From DATAEU01 sp046724395 (GTDB taxonomy: Bacteria; Actinomycetota; UBA4738; HRBIN12): 32,488 bases of DNA. The notes beneath the pieces were generated by a model. That model made no database searches and was not told where the DNA came from. It worked only from the letters and a program-made list of their open reading frames with translations. Location of the stretch: positions 1 through 32,488 of the forward strand of contig JBKOWM010000061.1 of the NCBI GenBank assembly GCA_046724395.1, written 5' to 3'. Below, one piece after another: positions 7,245 through 14,122 of the stretch. Each line of letters begins with the position of its first letter. Within the stretch, counting starts at the first letter, position 1. A program made the position numbers and the translations under genes.

Positions 7245-8309
7245 GTGATCGCAAGGGGCAAGCACAGCCGCGGCGCGCTCGGCCGCGTCGTCGTCGGAGT
7301 CGTCGTCGTCGGCACCCTCCTAGCCGTGGCCGGCGGTGCCGCCTTCGCCGCATCCCGGTTCGATTCACGGTCCTCGACGCGCATCCTGCCGGGCGTGACG
7401 GTTGCCGGCGTCGATGTCGGTGGGATGACGCGAGACCAGGCCGTCCGGGCCGTCAAACGCCACGCCGACCTCAGACTCGAGGGAGAGCTCGCGGTCCACG
7501 CGGCGGGGTACGCCTGGCACGTAACACCCGCGGCGCTTGGCACGCGCGCCGATGTGCGACGAGCGGTCGGTCGCGCCTTCGCGGTCGCCGACGGGATGCC
7601 GCTCTTGACGCGCGTCTACCATCGCGTCTCCGACGAGCCGGTGAGCGCATCGATCGGGCTCGGCTACTCCTACGACGACGAGAAAGTCGCGGCCTTCGTC
7701 GAACAGGCCTACGGCGAGGTCGCGAAGCCGGCGATCGACGCGGGGATCGAGCTCGTCGACGGAGAGATCGTGATACGTCACGCCCACGTCGGGGAGGAGC
7801 TCCGCAAACAAACAGCGACCGAGCGCGTTCGCCAAGCTCTCGAACAGCATGTCGCGCACGTCCGCGTTCCGCTTCGAACGGTCCAGCCGCAGGTGACCGA
7901 CGAGGCGCTCGGCGCGACGATCGTCATCGACATCTCGGAGAACCGGCTCTACCTCTACGATGGCTTCCAGCTCGTCAGGGAGTACCCGGTCGCGACGGCG
8001 GCCGAGGGATACGTGACACCCCAGGGCACGTGGAGCATCGTCAATAAGGTCGAGAACCCGTCGTGGACGAACCCGGATCCCGACGGCTGGGGTGCGAGCA
8101 TGCCGGCATACATTCCACCGGGCCCGAGCAACCCGCTCGGCACCCGGGCGCTGTACCTCAACGCGCCCGGCATCCGGATCCACGGGACCACGAACGTCGA
8201 CTCCATCGGAACCTACGCCTCGCACGGCTGCGTGCGCATGCTGATGCCCGACGTGGAGGAGCTGTATCCGCTCGTCCCCGTCGGCACGCCGGTGCTCGTG
8301 AAGGCCTGA
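7245..8309 (+). CDS. L,D-transpeptidase (YkuD domain) with peptidoglycan-binding region
   Basis: A 354-residue envelope enzyme that forms 3-3 cross-links in peptidoglycan or attaches proteins to it. A membrane anchor lies at about 14-36 (VVVGVVVVGTLLAVAGGAAFAAS). Residues about 45-225 resemble paired PG_binding_4 repeats: RILPGVTVAGVDVGGMTRDQAVRAV is the typical opening. The YkuD domain covers about 230-354 and has the catalytic signature HGTTN...SHGCVRM, with His313 and nucleophile Cys329. GTG 7245 is preferred because the membrane anchor then sits near the N-terminus and GGCGGGGG lies upstream. An in-frame start at 7113 would overlap DUF5719 and add unrelated sequence. With the two genes before it this makes a cell-wall block. 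Confidence 0.9.
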   Translation: MIARGKHSRGALGRVVVGVVVVGTLLAVAGGAAFAASRFDSRSSTRILPGVTVAGVDVGGMTRDQAVRAVKRHADLRLEGELAVHAAGYAWHVTPAALGTRADVRRAVGRAFAVADGMPLLTRVYHRVSDEPVSASIGLGYSYDDEKVAAFVEQAYGEVAKPAIDAGIELVDGEIVIRHAHVGEELRKQTATERVRQALEQHVAHVRVPLRTVQPQVTDEALGATIVIDISENRLYLYDGFQLVREYPVATAAEGYVTPQGTWSIVNKVENPSWTNPDPDGWGASMPAYIPPGPSNPLGTRALYLNAPGIRIHGTTNVDSIGTYASHGCVRMLMPDVEELYPLVPVGTPVLVKA

Positions 8310-8314
8310 GCGGA

Positions 8315-8339
8315 GGCCGGTTGAGGCGACCGCCCGGCC
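8315..8339 (+). terminator. Weak hairpin after the L,D-transpeptidase gene
   Basis: GGCCGG (8315-8320) and CCGGCC (8334-8339) form a 6-bp stem with a 13-base loop, directly after the stop codon. There is no T-run, so this is a weak terminator candidate. Confidence 0.3.
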
Positions 8340-8350
8340 CGCGGCGATGC

Positions 8351-8386
8351 TTGAGGATCACACGTCTGTCATTTAGGCTCACGACG
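8351..8386 (+). promoter_or_regulatory. Promoter of the DUF3499 gene, leaderless arrangement
   Basis: -35 TTGAGG (8351-8356), a 17-base spacer, and -10 TAGGCT (8374-8379). Six bases later comes GTG 8386, exactly where transcription should begin. This is the clearest sigma-70-type promoter in the window and implies a leaderless mRNA. Confidence 0.7.
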
Positions 8387-8598
8387 TGCGTACCTGCGCG
8401 AAGATGCGGTGCACCGCCGAGGCCGTGGCGACGATCGGCCTGTCCTACGAACAGCGCACCGTCGTCGTCGGGGGGCTCGTCGCCGACCCGAATCCCAACC
8501 TGCTCGACCTGTGCTCCGCGCACGTGACCGCGCTTACGCCGCCCCGAGGCTGGACCATCCGCGACGAGCGCGTCGTCGAACGCGCCGTCTCGGCCTAA
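8386..8598 (+). CDS. DUF3499-family small Cys-containing protein
   Basis: 70 residues: an N-terminal MRTCAKMRCTAEAVATIGLSY and a C-terminal LLDLCSAHVTALTPPRGW, the pattern of the actinobacterial DUF3499 family, which sits between whiB2 and the phosphomannomutase gene in mycobacteria. Cys4, Cys9 and Cys43 with His46 could bind a metal, probably zinc. The function of the family is unknown. The gene has its own promoter with the start codon at the expected +1, so it is likely leaderless. A GC-rich hairpin follows the stop codon. The family call rests on the end motifs and the conserved neighbourhood. Confidence 0.8.
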   Translation: MRTCAKMRCTAEAVATIGLSYEQRTVVVGGLVADPNPNLLDLCSAHVTALTPPRGWTIRDERVVERAVSA

Positions 8599-8604
8599 GC
8601 CTCC

Positions 8605-8619
8605 GGCCCGGAACGGGCC
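8605..8619 (+). terminator. Hairpin after the DUF3499 gene
   Basis: GGCCCG-GAA-CGGGCC, a perfect 6-bp stem with a 3-base loop, 6 bases after the stop codon and followed by TGTCCCCC. Likely a terminator, although it lacks a T-run. Confidence 0.5.
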
Positions 8620-8714
8620 TGTCCCCCAACCGGGCCGCGGCTCGGTCCCCCGAAAAACAGACGTGCTCGGCCTTTCGACTCGTCCCGATCGGTGGGCGGC
8701 CCAGGTAACGCCGG

Positions 8715-8777
8715 CCTCGGCGGCACGCCGAAATCAAACTCTCGGGCTATATCCACGAGATAGCCGTTCGGCCGAGG
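8715..8777 (+). promoter_or_regulatory. Nested inverted-repeat element before the zinc-ribbon gene
   Basis: An outer pair CCTCGGC (8715-8721) / GCCGAGG (8771-8777) encloses an inner pair GGCTAT (8745-8750) / ATAGCC (8760-8765). A third pair, CTCG (8741-8744) / CGAG (8756-8759), interleaves with the inner one. The element ends 8 bases before ATG 8786. It could be a folded 5' leader, or an operator overlapping the -35 region. It does not match any riboswitch class that I can recall. Confidence 0.4.
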
Positions 8778-8785
8778 ATAGGCCC

Positions 8786-8977
8786 ATGACCGGCCAGCTC
8801 GAGGGCACGTGCCCCGTCTGTCACCAGGGAGAGCTCATCTCCATCACCATGTCGGTCAGCGGGAGCGACCTTTCGTTCACGACGTGCCACCTGTGCGAGG
8901 CCAAGTGGTGGTACCGCGACGGCGAGGCGGTCCCGCTGCGCTCCGTCGTCGACGGAGTGCTGTCGCGCAAACCCTGA
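8786..8977 (+). CDS. Small zinc-ribbon protein of unknown function
   Basis: 63 residues with two CxxC knuckles, CPVC (Cys9, Cys12) and CHLC (Cys34, Cys37), 21 residues apart, the classic spacing of a zinc ribbon. Between them is a strand-turn-strand region (GELISITMSVSGSDLSFTTC), and after them KWWYRDGEAVPLRSV. Such proteins may bind nucleic acid or act as protein adaptors; the substrate is unknown. There is no Shine-Dalgarno, and ATG 8786 lies right after the nested inverted-repeat element. It is followed 31 bases later by the phosphomannomutase gene, in a neighbourhood where mycobacteria also have small conserved unknown proteins. Coding pattern is good, function open. Confidence 0.7.
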   Translation: MTGQLEGTCPVCHQGELISITMSVSGSDLSFTTCHLCEAKWWYRDGEAVPLRSVVDGVLSRKP

Positions 8978-8993
8978 GCGCTCGGGGGTTCAG

Positions 8994-8999
8994 TAGGAT
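8994..8999 (+). promoter_or_regulatory. -10 element for the phosphomannomutase operon
   Basis: TAGGAT at 8994-8999 ends 9 bases before GTG 9009, so a leaderless or near-leaderless transcript would begin at or just before that codon. No clear -35 is seen. Confidence 0.4.
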
Positions 9000-9008
9000 G
9001 CGGTGACC

Positions 9009-10364
9009 GTGCCACCGCCCCCCGATCTTTCGCGCATCTTCAAGGCGTACGACGTCCGGGGCGTCGTTCCCGGCGAACTGAACGAGGACATCGCACGGCG
9101 GATCGGGTCGGCCTTCGCCGACTGGGCGGCCGGGCCGCGCATTGCGATTGGTCGAGACGCCCGCCCCTCCTCGCCGACGCTCGCCGCCGCACTCTTCGAG
9201 GGCGCCACGCAGCAGGGCGTGGACGTGATCGACCTCGGCCTCGCCTCCACGGACCTGCTCTATTTCGCCTCGGGCTCCCTCGCTCTGCCGGGGGTCATGA
9301 TCACGGCGAGCCACAACCCGCCCGAGTACAACGGGCTGAAGTTCTGCCTGTCGGGCGCGAAGCCGGTCGGACAGGACACGGGTCTCGCGGACATTCGCGA
9401 GCTCGCGGAGGCCGGGGTGCCGCCAGCGTCGTCGCGCGGGACGGTCGAGGAGCGCAGCCTGCTGGATGCCTACGTCGAGCACGTCCTGTCGTTCATCGAC
9501 GCGTCGCGGATCTCGCCGCTCACGGTCGTCGCCGACACGGCAAATGGCATGGGCGGGCTCGTCCTCCCAGCAGTGTTCGAGAGGCTCCCGGTCCGGCTGA
9601 TCCATCTGTTTCCCGAGCTAGACGGGACGTTCCCGAATCACCCGGCGGATCCCATCAAGCCCGAGAATCTGCGCGACCTCGAGCGATCGGTCCTGGAGCA
9701 CGGTGCGGACATCGGACTCGCCTTCGACGGCGACGCCGACCGCGTGTTCCTCGTCGACGAGCGCGCGCAGGGCGTCAGCGGATCCGAGGTGACGGCCCTC
9801 GTCGCCAAGGCGATGCTCGCGCGATATCCGGGCGGGAAGATCGTCTACAACCTCATCTGTTCGTGGGCCGTCCCCGAGGTCATTCGCGAGAGCGGCGGCG
9901 AGCCCATTCGGTCGCGCGTCGGACACTCGTTCATCAAGCAGGTCATGGCCGAGACGGGTGCGGTGTTCGGCGGTGAGCATTCGGGGCACTACTACTTCCG
10001 CGAGAACTATCGCGCCGACTCAGGGCTCATCGCCGCGGTCGTCGTGCTTGAGCAGCTGTCGATACCGGGCCCGCTGTCGGACCTCCTCGCGCCGCTCCGC
10101 CGGTACTTCGACTCGGGGGAGATCAACTCGCACGTGGACGATCAGGCCGCGGCCATCGAGCATATCTCCTCGGCGTATTCGTCGGGCCGACAGGACCGGC
10201 TCGACGGCCTCACGGTAGAGTTCGACGACTGGTGGTTCAATGTCCGGCCGTCGAACACCGAGCCACTGCTTCGCCTGAACGTCGAAGCCAGGACCCCCGA
10301 GCTCCTCGATGAGAAGACCGAGGAGGTCCTCGGCCTGATTAGGAGCGAGGGAGGTGTGAGGTGA
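9009..10364 (+). CDS. manB: Phosphomannomutase/phosphoglucomutase
   Basis: A 451-residue alpha-D-phosphohexomutase interconverting mannose- or glucose-6-phosphate and the 1-phosphate, feeding GDP-mannose and other sugar nucleotides for the envelope. All four loops are present (numbered from GTG 9009): active-site phosphoserine TASHNPPEYNG (Ser101), metal-binding DGDADR (240-245), sugar-binding GGEHSGHYYF (near 324) and phosphate-binding RPSNTEPLLR near the C-terminus. The N-terminus DLSRIFKAYDVRG is typical. GTG 9003 is two codons upstream and also possible; 9009 is preferred because of the TAGGAT -10 at 8994-8999. The stop overlaps the start of the Trm112-like gene (GTGA). The position near whiB and DUF3499 matches mycobacterial manB/pmmA. 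Firm. Confidence 0.94.
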   Translation: MPPPPDLSRIFKAYDVRGVVPGELNEDIARRIGSAFADWAAGPRIAIGRDARPSSPTLAAALFEGATQQGVDVIDLGLASTDLLYFASGSLALPGVMITASHNPPEYNGLKFCLSGAKPVGQDTGLADIRELAEAGVPPASSRGTVEERSLLDAYVEHVLSFIDASRISPLTVVADTANGMGGLVLPAVFERLPVRLIHLFPELDGTFPNHPADPIKPENLRDLERSVLEHGADIGLAFDGDADRVFLVDERAQGVSGSEVTALVAKAMLARYPGGKIVYNLICSWAVPEVIRESGGEPIRSRVGHSFIKQVMAETGAVFGGEHSGHYYFRENYRADSGLIAAVVVLEQLSIPGPLSDLLAPLRRYFDSGEINSHVDDQAAAIEHISSAYSSGRQDRLDGLTVEFDDWWFNVRPSNTEPLLRLNVEARTPELLDEKTEEVLGLIRSEGGVR

Positions 10365-10546
10365 CGCTCGATCCCGAGCTGGTCGAGATCCTCGTCTGCC
10401 CAAACGACCGCGGGGAGATCGAGGTGCTCGAGCAGGAGCAGATCATCGTGTGCAAGACGTGCGGCTACCGGTATCCGATCCGCGACGGCATCCCCGTCAT
10501 GCTGATCGACGAGGCCGAGAAACCGTCCACGAGCAAGCGCCGGTGA
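10361..10546 (+). CDS. Trm112-family small zinc-binding-like protein
   Basis: 61 residues. LVEILVCPNDRGEIEVLEQEQIIVCKTCGYRYPIRDGIPVMLIDEA is the Trm112/YcaR pattern: an early CP, then CxxCG, then the YPIRDGIPVML hallmark. In Trm112 proteins four cysteines hold zinc and the protein activates methyltransferases; bacterial members are mostly uncharacterised. Here Cys13, Cys31 and Cys34 are present, but the partner of Cys13 is missing (CPND instead of CPxC), which I believe is common in actinobacterial members. It overlaps manB by four bases and the following isomerase gene by four bases, so the three are translated as a coupled set. Confidence 0.85.
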   Translation: MTLDPELVEILVCPNDRGEIEVLEQEQIIVCKTCGYRYPIRDGIPVMLIDEAEKPSTSKRR

Positions 10547-11598
10547 TCGATCTCGACGACGCGAGCGCGTTGTCGGCGGCCGACCCGGGCGGGATGCTGC
10601 CAGCCGTCGGCGACCTCGCGTCGCAATGTCGGGACGGCTACGAGTCCGGTCTTTCCGTCGATCGCTCGTTCGCGCAACGACCGGCGGCGATCGTCTGCTG
10701 CGGCATGGGAGGATCCGGCGTGGCGGGTGATGTCTTGCGCTCGGTGTTCGCCGATCGCCTCCGCGCACCGGTCGTCGTCATTCGCGGTGCCCATCTGCCC
10801 GCCTTCTGCGGCCCGGACACGCTCGTGATCGCGTCGTCGTATTCCGGCGCGACCGCGGAGACGCTCGCGGCGTTCGACGAGGCGATCGGGCGCTCGTGCC
10901 GGGTCCTTGCGATCGGCTCCGGGGGTCCGCTCACCGAGCGCGCCGAGGACGTCGGCGCCGGCGTTGTCGTGGTTTCGGCGGGCCTGATGCCTCGTGCGGC
11001 GTTCGGGCTCCTCGTGTTCGCGGCCGTCGGTGTGCTGCAGCGGGTTGGGCTGCTGCCCGACGTGCGGGATGAGGTCGCGTCGGCCACGTCCGCGCTCGAC
11101 GGTGTGGCGGCGACGCTCGGCGCATCGGTGCCGACGGCGGTCAACGAGGCCAAGAGGGTCGCGATCGACATCGGGTCGCGCATCCCGGTCGTGTGGGGGG
11201 AGGAGGGCCTCGCCGCGACTGCGGCCGGCCGTTGGAAGGCCCAGATGAACGAGAACGCGAAGGTGCCGGCCATGTCGTCCGCGCTGCCGGAGCTGGATCA
11301 CAACGAGGTCGTCGGCTGGGCGGACGGGGCGGGGGAGCCGTTCGCGGTCGTCGCCCTCCGACACGATGGCGAACGGCGCGACGACGCGGCGCGCTTTCCG
11401 CCGTCCCTCGAGATCGCCGCGGCCTCGGGCGCGCGCACGCGTGAGGTGTGGGCACGAGGCGAGGGCGGCCTGTCGCGGTTCCTCTCGCTCGTTGCGATCG
11501 GCGACCATGCGTCCATCTACCTGGCCGCGCTGCGGGGCGTCGATCCGACTCCGGTCGATGCGATCGCGCGGCTGAAGCGGGCCTTGGCGGACGCGTGA
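10543..11598 (+). CDS. SIS-domain phosphoglucose/phosphomannose isomerase
   Basis: A 351-residue protein of the bifunctional PGI/PMI family, interconverting fructose-6-phosphate with glucose- and mannose-6-phosphate. Two SIS domains are visible: the first opens with AIVCCGMGGSGVAGDVL and continues through DTLVIASSYSGATAETLAAFDEA; the second includes VVWGEEGLAATAAGRWKAQMNENAKVPAMSSALPELDHNEVVGW, where the E-N-x-K and ELDHNEVVGW motifs are typical of the family. The start is GTG 10543 in the GTGA overlap with the Trm112-like gene; the coding frame extends further upstream but only as sequence antiphase to that gene. With manB it gives mannose-1-phosphate from the central sugar pool. The stop overlaps the next gene. 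Confidence 0.88.
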   Translation: MIDLDDASALSAADPGGMLPAVGDLASQCRDGYESGLSVDRSFAQRPAAIVCCGMGGSGVAGDVLRSVFADRLRAPVVVIRGAHLPAFCGPDTLVIASSYSGATAETLAAFDEAIGRSCRVLAIGSGGPLTERAEDVGAGVVVVSAGLMPRAAFGLLVFAAVGVLQRVGLLPDVRDEVASATSALDGVAATLGASVPTAVNEAKRVAIDIGSRIPVVWGEEGLAATAAGRWKAQMNENAKVPAMSSALPELDHNEVVGWADGAGEPFAVVALRHDGERRDDAARFPPSLEIAAASGARTREVWARGEGGLSRFLSLVAIGDHASIYLAALRGVDPTPVDAIARLKRALADA

Positions 11599-12470
11599 TC
11601 GTTCGCGCTCTGCCGTCCCCCGGCGATGACGTCGTCGAGCGGGTCGTGGATGCGATCGGTGAGCGGACGGCCGAGCGCCCCGTCGCTGCGCTCGTGCTCG
11701 GGTCGGGGCTCGGGAACGTGCTGGACGTCGCGCGGGAGGAAGGGCATTCGAGTCCTGGGGTGGAGATTCCCTACGCGGATCTGCCCGCGTTCCCCCGACC
11801 CTCGGTTCTCGGGCACGCCGGCAGGCTGTGGATCGGCGAGATCGGCGGCGTCGCGTTCGCGGTCTTCCAGGGTCGCGTTCATTACTACGAGGGCCATCCC
11901 ATGACCCTGGCCTCGATCACGGCCCGCGTGGCTGCCGGGCTCGGCGCGCGCTCGATCGTGTTGACGACCGCGACCGGCGGCGTCGACCGACGTCTCGAGT
12001 CGGGGTCGCTCGTCGTCGTGCGCGACCATCTGAACCTGATGGGCGAGAACCCCCTACGCGGGTGGAGAATGCCCGACGGGTCGCCCCCGTTCGTCGACCT
12101 GTCCTCCGTGTACGACCGCCGCCTCTCCGATGCCGCGCTCGAGGCCGCGACGCTCGTCGCCGACGCCGCACGGAGCAGCGGAGAGCCAGCGATCCCGGTG
12201 GCGGAGGGCGTCTACGCCGCCCTTTCGGGGCCGACGTACGAGACCCCCGCGGAGACGGAGCTGCTCCGTCAATCGGGCGCGACCGTCGTCGGGATGTCGA
12301 TGGTGCCCGAGGCGGTCGTCTCCCACGCGCTGGGGCTGCGCGTGCTCGGGCTAAGCTTCGTCACGAACGCCGCGGGCGAGGCCGTCTCTCACGAGCAGGT
12401 GCTGGCCGCATCCGACCGGGCGGCGGCCTCGATCGGACGCACGCTCGCCGCGATCCTCGACCGGTTCTGA
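11595..12470 (+). CDS. punA: Purine nucleoside phosphorylase (trimeric, class I type)
   Basis: 291 residues. Phosphorolysis of purine nucleosides to base plus ribose-1-phosphate. Motifs in order: LVLGSGLGNV (35-42, phosphate loop), VLGHAGRLWIG, FQGRVHYYEGH (91-101), GPTYETPAE (212-220), VVGMSMVPEA (231-240), LSFVTNAAG (253-261). Glu216 aligns with human PNP Glu201 and Asn258 with Asn243, so 6-oxopurines (inosine, guanosine) are the expected substrates rather than the adenine nucleosides or MTA handled by MTAP, which carries Asp there. This is inferred by eye. The start GTG 11595 overlaps the isomerase stop (GTGA). sahH follows 24 bases later, so adenosine from SAH hydrolysis could reach this enzyme after deamination. 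Against the MTAP reading stands the residue choice; for it stands mtnA downstream. Confidence 0.85.
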   Translation: MIVRALPSPGDDVVERVVDAIGERTAERPVAALVLGSGLGNVLDVAREEGHSSPGVEIPYADLPAFPRPSVLGHAGRLWIGEIGGVAFAVFQGRVHYYEGHPMTLASITARVAAGLGARSIVLTTATGGVDRRLESGSLVVVRDHLNLMGENPLRGWRMPDGSPPFVDLSSVYDRRLSDAALEAATLVADAARSSGEPAIPVAEGVYAALSGPTYETPAETELLRQSGATVVGMSMVPEAVVSHALGLRVLGLSFVTNAAGEAVSHEQVLAASDRAAASIGRTLAAILDRF

Positions 12471-12494
12471 AGCGCGCGAACGAAAGGAAACGCC

Positions 12495-13751
12495 ATGGAG
12501 AGCGACGTCAAGGATCCCGGCCTGGCCCGTAAGGGTCGCGATCGGATCGAGTGGGCCGAGGGCGAGATGCGCGTCCTCGCTCAAATCCGCGAGCGCTTCG
12601 AGAAGGAGCGGCCGCTCGACGGCGTGCGAATCGCGGCCTGCCTGCATGTCACGACCGAGACCGCCAACCTCATGCAGACGCTGCGAGCCGGCGGCGCGCT
12701 CGTCGCGCTCTGCGCGTCGAACCCGCTGTCGACCCAGGACGACGTTGCCGCCGCGCTCGCCGATGTCGGCATCGACGTCTTCGCGATCAAGGGCGAGGAC
12801 AACGAAATGTACTATCGGCATATCGACGCGGTCCTCGACCGCCGCCCGCAGATCACGATGGACGACGGGGCAGATCTCGTGAGCGTGCTTCACCGGGAGC
12901 GCCCCGCCCAGATCCCGGAGGTCCTCGGCGGGACCGAGGAGACGACCACCGGCGTGATCCGCCTCCGTGCGATGGCGGCCGACGGCGCCCTCCTGTACCC
13001 AATCGTGTCCGTGAACGATGCGAACACGAAACATCTGTTCGACAACCGGTTCGGGACCGGACAGTCGACGATGGACGCCATCATGCGAGCGACGAACCTG
13101 CTCCTCGCGGGTCGAACGATCGTCGTTTCCGGGTACGGCATGGGGGGGCGAGGCGTCGCATCGCGGGCGCGCGGACTGGGGGCAAGGGTCGTCGTGAGCG
13201 AGGTCGACCCACTGCCGGCGCTCGAGGCCGCGATGGAGGGCTACACGGTGATGCCGCTGCGCGAGGCCGCCCGGATCGGCGACATCTTTATCACGGTGAC
13301 CGGCGACAAGGGGGTCGTCCGGCGCGAACACATCGAGTTGATGAAGGATGGCGCCGTCCTCGCCAACTCAGGGCACTTCGACGTGGAGATCGACAAGAAC
13401 GCGCTCGCGGATTTGGCCGAGGGCCGCGTTCGCCGCATCCGGGAGTTCGTGGACGAATACCGGCTAGCCGACGGCCGACGGATCCATCTGCTGGGGGAGG
13501 GGCGGTTGGTCAACCTCGCGGCGGCCGAGGGCCATCCGGCGGCCGTGATGGATATGTCGTTCGCCAACCAAGCACTCTCGGTGGAATGGATCGTTCGCGG
13601 CGGAGGCCGCCTCGAGCCGGGCGTCCACGCGGTGCCGGCGGACATCGATGCCGAGGTCGCACGGCTGAAGCTTCGGGCGATGGGCGTCGAGATCGACGAC
13701 CTGACGACCGAACAGGAGGAGTACCTTCGCTCGTGGCAGCAGGGGACCTGA
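12495..13751 (+). CDS. ahcY: Adenosylhomocysteinase (short, archaeal/Thermotoga-type)
   Basis: A 418-residue enzyme splitting S-adenosylhomocysteine into homocysteine and adenosine, removing the product inhibitor of methyltransferases. Motifs: CLHVTTETANLMQTL, CASNPLSTQDDVAAAL, DDGADLVSVLH, EETTTGVIRLRAM, NDANTKHLFDNRFGTGQS, the NAD-binding loop VVSGYGMGGRGVA, NSGHFDVEID and C-terminal EEYLRSWQQGT. It lacks the insertion of the long (mammalian, mycobacterial) form and has the short-form C-terminus. The NAD loop is unusual: most family members read GYGWCGKG or GYGWCGRG, here Met and Gly replace Trp and Cys. ATG 12495 follows GAAAGGA. The stop lies inside the next gene, whose start overlaps it by 19 bases. 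Mycobacterial sahH lies in the same wider locus. Confidence 0.92.
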   Translation: MESDVKDPGLARKGRDRIEWAEGEMRVLAQIRERFEKERPLDGVRIAACLHVTTETANLMQTLRAGGALVALCASNPLSTQDDVAAALADVGIDVFAIKGEDNEMYYRHIDAVLDRRPQITMDDGADLVSVLHRERPAQIPEVLGGTEETTTGVIRLRAMAADGALLYPIVSVNDANTKHLFDNRFGTGQSTMDAIMRATNLLLAGRTIVVSGYGMGGRGVASRARGLGARVVVSEVDPLPALEAAMEGYTVMPLREAARIGDIFITVTGDKGVVRREHIELMKDGAVLANSGHFDVEIDKNALADLAEGRVRRIREFVDEYRLADGRRIHLLGEGRLVNLAAAEGHPAAVMDMSFANQALSVEWIVRGGGRLEPGVHAVPADIDAEVARLKLRAMGVEIDDLTTEQEEYLRSWQQGT

Positions 13752-14122
13752 CAGCGTTTCGCGACGCCGGGCGCGCTCTCCTGTCGCTCGGCGTGATCCG
13801 GGGGACGGAGGGGAACCTGTCCACCTGGGACGGTGACCGTCTGGTTATCACGCGGACGGGCTGCGAGCTCGCGCACCTGGACGAGGACGACGTGCGCGAG
13901 GGGAGGCTCGACGCGCCACCCGAAGGCGCCTCGTCCGACCTGAAGATCCACGTTGGGATGTATGTCGAGCTCGGACCGGGCGCGATTGCGCACGCGCACC
14001 CGCCGGGGTCGGTCCCCCCCGGATGGATCGAGGGCCTCGAGCACGGACGGTACGCGCATGCGCCGACGCTCGAGGACGCCGTCGAGCGAATCGTCGGCGA
14101 AGCGAGGGCGACCGGTGAGTGA
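13733..14122 (+). CDS. Half-length class II aldolase/adducin-like protein
   Basis: 129 residues, against about 200-230 for complete class II aldolases. The N-terminal half of the fold is clear: FRDAGRALLSLGVIRGTEGNLSTWDGDRLVITRTGCELAHLDEDDV matches the family opening (GTxGNxS, ITxTG). Then ASSDLKIHVGMYVEL, where the usual SSE carries the catalytic Glu (here Asp69), and IAHAHPPG with His87 and His89 in place of the zinc-binding HTH or HNH. The C-terminal half, with the third zinc ligand, is absent; the gene ends after TLEDAVERIVGEARATGE. No frameshift explains this, since mtnA starts at 14115, overlapping by 8 bases. GTG 13733 overlaps the sahH stop. By position it may act on 5-thio- or 5-deoxyribulose-1-phosphate made by MtnA, as in the DHAP shunt, or be a non-catalytic subunit. 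Confidence 0.7.
   Translation: MAAGDLTAFRDAGRALLSLGVIRGTEGNLSTWDGDRLVITRTGCELAHLDEDDVREGRLDAPPEGASSDLKIHVGMYVELGPGAIAHAHPPGSVPPGWIEGLEHGRYAHAPTLEDAVERIVGEARATGE

Noticed and set aside
8741..8765. H-type pseudoknot from CTCG/CGAG and GGCTAT/ATAGCC
   Set aside because: The connecting loops would have zero bases, which is sterically unlikely. The pairs are more likely alternatives or DNA repeats.
8941..8957. CTCCGTC-GTC-GACGGAG inverted repeat inside the zinc-ribbon gene
   Set aside because: It is fully inside coding sequence, with ordinary codons (LRSVVDGV). Probably chance in GC-rich DNA.
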